Positions 33,902 through 34,764 of a stretch of 34,764 nucleotides of DNA are shown here, piece by piece. The translations under genes and the position numbers were made by a program. Within the stretch, counting starts at the first letter, position 1; each line of letters opens with the position of its first letter. Below the pieces are notes generated by a model. It saw only the letters and a program-made list of their open reading frames with translations, was not told the origin of the DNA and did not search any database. This DNA comes from an uncultured Pelagibacteraceae bacterium (GTDB lineage Bacteria > Pseudomonadota > Alphaproteobacteria > Pelagibacterales > Pelagibacteraceae): positions 1 through 34,764 of the forward strand of contig CACMND010000005.1 in the NCBI GenBank assembly GCA_902614975.1, written 5' to 3'.

Positions 33902-34764
33902 TTAATTTAGATCAAAAACCTTACCAGGATTCATGATATTGTTTACATCAATACTTCTTTTAATAGCTTTCATCACTGGCAAATTATCTGGATGCTCTCT
34001 TAATAGGTAATGTTTCTTTTGAAGACCAATTCCATGTTCTCCTGTAATTGTTCCCTCTAACTCTAAAGCTTTGTTAATTAGATCATCGCTATACTGTCTA
34101 ATTTTTTTTTGTTTTTCTTCATCATCAGGATCATACAATATTATGGAGTGAAAATTTCCATCTCCAACATGACCAACCATTGGTGCAGTTAGACCTAATT
34201 TTTTTACTTCTTTTTCCGCCCATGAAATGCACTCAACTAACTTGGAAATTGGTACACAAACATCTGTAGAATACACTTTCATGTCATGACCTAAAGCTTT
34301 TACTGAATAGTAAACATCATGCCTTGCTTTCCATAATATTTTTTGTTCTTCAGGAGAAGATGCCCATTGAAAATCACTTCCACCATTATTTTTTGATAAT
34401 TCCTCAACAATTTTTATAGACTCGTTATTTGATAGTTCACTACCATGGAATTCAAAGAATAAAGTTGGTGATGCTTTGATGTTTTCTAGCTTTGAATATT
34501 TAATGCTAATTTCCATTTGGTCTTTGTTTAACATTTCAATTCTTGCAATTGGAACACCGTACTGAATAACTTCTTGCGCTGTCTTTACTGCTGAGTCTAA
34601 ATCTGGAAAATAGCAAACTGCACTCATTATGCTTTCAGGTATTGGTGATAGTCTTAATTGAACTTCTGTAATAATTCCTAATGTTCCCTCAGATCCAATA
34701 AACAAATTAGTTAAGTTATATCCCGCAGAAGTTTTTTTAGTTCTTGCACCAGTTTTAATTATGT
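33902..34764 (-). CDS. FAD-linked D-2-hydroxyacid dehydrogenase (GlcD/D-lactate type), N-terminus outside window
   Basis: C-terminal 287 residues of a flavoprotein of the GlcD/D-lactate dehydrogenase family, usually about 460-470 long. The frame is open to the window edge and reads IKTGARTKKTSAGYNLTNLF before FIGSEGTLGIITEVQL, the end of the FAD-binding domain, so the apparent TTG start at 34705 is internal. The substrate domain shows MVGHVGDGNFHSIILYDP and EGTITGEHGIGLQKKHYL, then NIMNPGKVFDLN. It oxidises D-lactate, glycolate or D-2-hydroxyglutarate; which one cannot be decided. It is first of the visible minus-strand series ending with the ABC importer. Confidence 0.93.
   Translation of the reverse strand, partial: IIKTGARTKKTSAGYNLTNLFIGSEGTLGIITEVQLRLSPIPESIMSAVCYFPDLDSAVKTAQEVIQYGVPIARIEMLNKDQMEISIKYSKLENIKASPTLFFEFHGSELSNNESIKIVEELSKNNGGSDFQWASSPEEQKILWKARHDVYYSVKALGHDMKVYSTDVCVPISKLVECISWAEKEVKKLGLTAPMVGHVGDGNFHSIILYDPDDEEKQKKIRQYSDDLINKALELEGTITGEHGIGLQKKHYLLREHPDNLPVMKAIKRSIDVNNIMNPGKVFDLN

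Noticed and set aside
33902..34705. Complete short FAD oxidase starting at TTG 34705
   Set aside because: The frame continues to the window edge with conserved family residues (TSAGYNLTNL), so the gene is truncated by the window rather than short.
1..34764. Mobile elements, prophage, tRNA/rRNA genes or CRISPR arrays
   Set aside because: No transposase, integrase, phage structural gene, terminal inverted repeat, tRNA-like cloverleaf or spaced repeat was seen on either strand.

Overview
The window is low-GC, tightly packed DNA that reads as a streamlined marine alphaproteobacterium of the SAR11 (Pelagibacter) clade. Evidence: a DmdA-type DMSP demethylase closely resembling the Pelagibacter protein as I remember it, very short intergenic gaps, convergent genes whose stop codons overlap, and a TRAP/ABC-heavy transporter set. 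I see no insertion sequence, prophage, CRISPR array, tRNA or rRNA gene, and no gene-free stretch above about 160 bp.

Left block (1-10428, all minus strand, read right to left): ffh, rpsP, trmD, rplS, leuC, leuD, leuB, dmdC, dmdB, dmdA (cut by the window edge). Gaps are 65 bp or less, so protein targeting, ribosome/tRNA maturation, leucine synthesis and DMSP demethylation may share one long transcript. rimM is missing from its usual place between rpsP and trmD. A compact GC-rich leader RNA (10429-10535) precedes ffh. It can form four hairpin elements plus a loop-to-3'-end pseudoknot that ends five bases before the start codon. It is probably the ffh-associated candidate cis-regulatory RNA reported for Pelagibacter, and is the most striking non-coding element here.

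Middle block (10588-19980): dapF and ftsY (plus strand) diverge from ffh, so both SRP GTPases flank one control region. Then come, on the minus strand, a small exported orphan, an alpha/beta hydrolase, an EamA permease and an MFS transporter. Divergent from the MFS gene is a tight plus-strand trio: a cytoplasmic gamma-glutamyltransferase-family enzyme, an acyl-CoA synthetase closely resembling plant oxalate-CoA ligase (AAE3), and a ketopantoate-reductase-family protein. I propose an oxamate -> oxalate -> oxalyl-CoA route for the first two.

Right block (19977-34764, minus strand): a D-2-hydroxyacid oxidase (cut by the window edge), a 2-hydroxyacid dehydrogenase, a zinc alcohol dehydrogenase, a complete ABC importer (binding protein, two permeases, two different ATPases of the GlpS/GlpT type), an amidase, and a TRAP system. 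The two ATPases are complementary: every degenerate motif falls in the same composite ATP site. The TRAP large subunit has an extra C-terminal soluble domain of about 330 residues, and the small subunit is about twice normal size. Hairpins follow both binding-protein genes (a strong terminator-like one after dctP, a stem with a weak T-tract after the ABC one), consistent with making more binding protein than membrane components.
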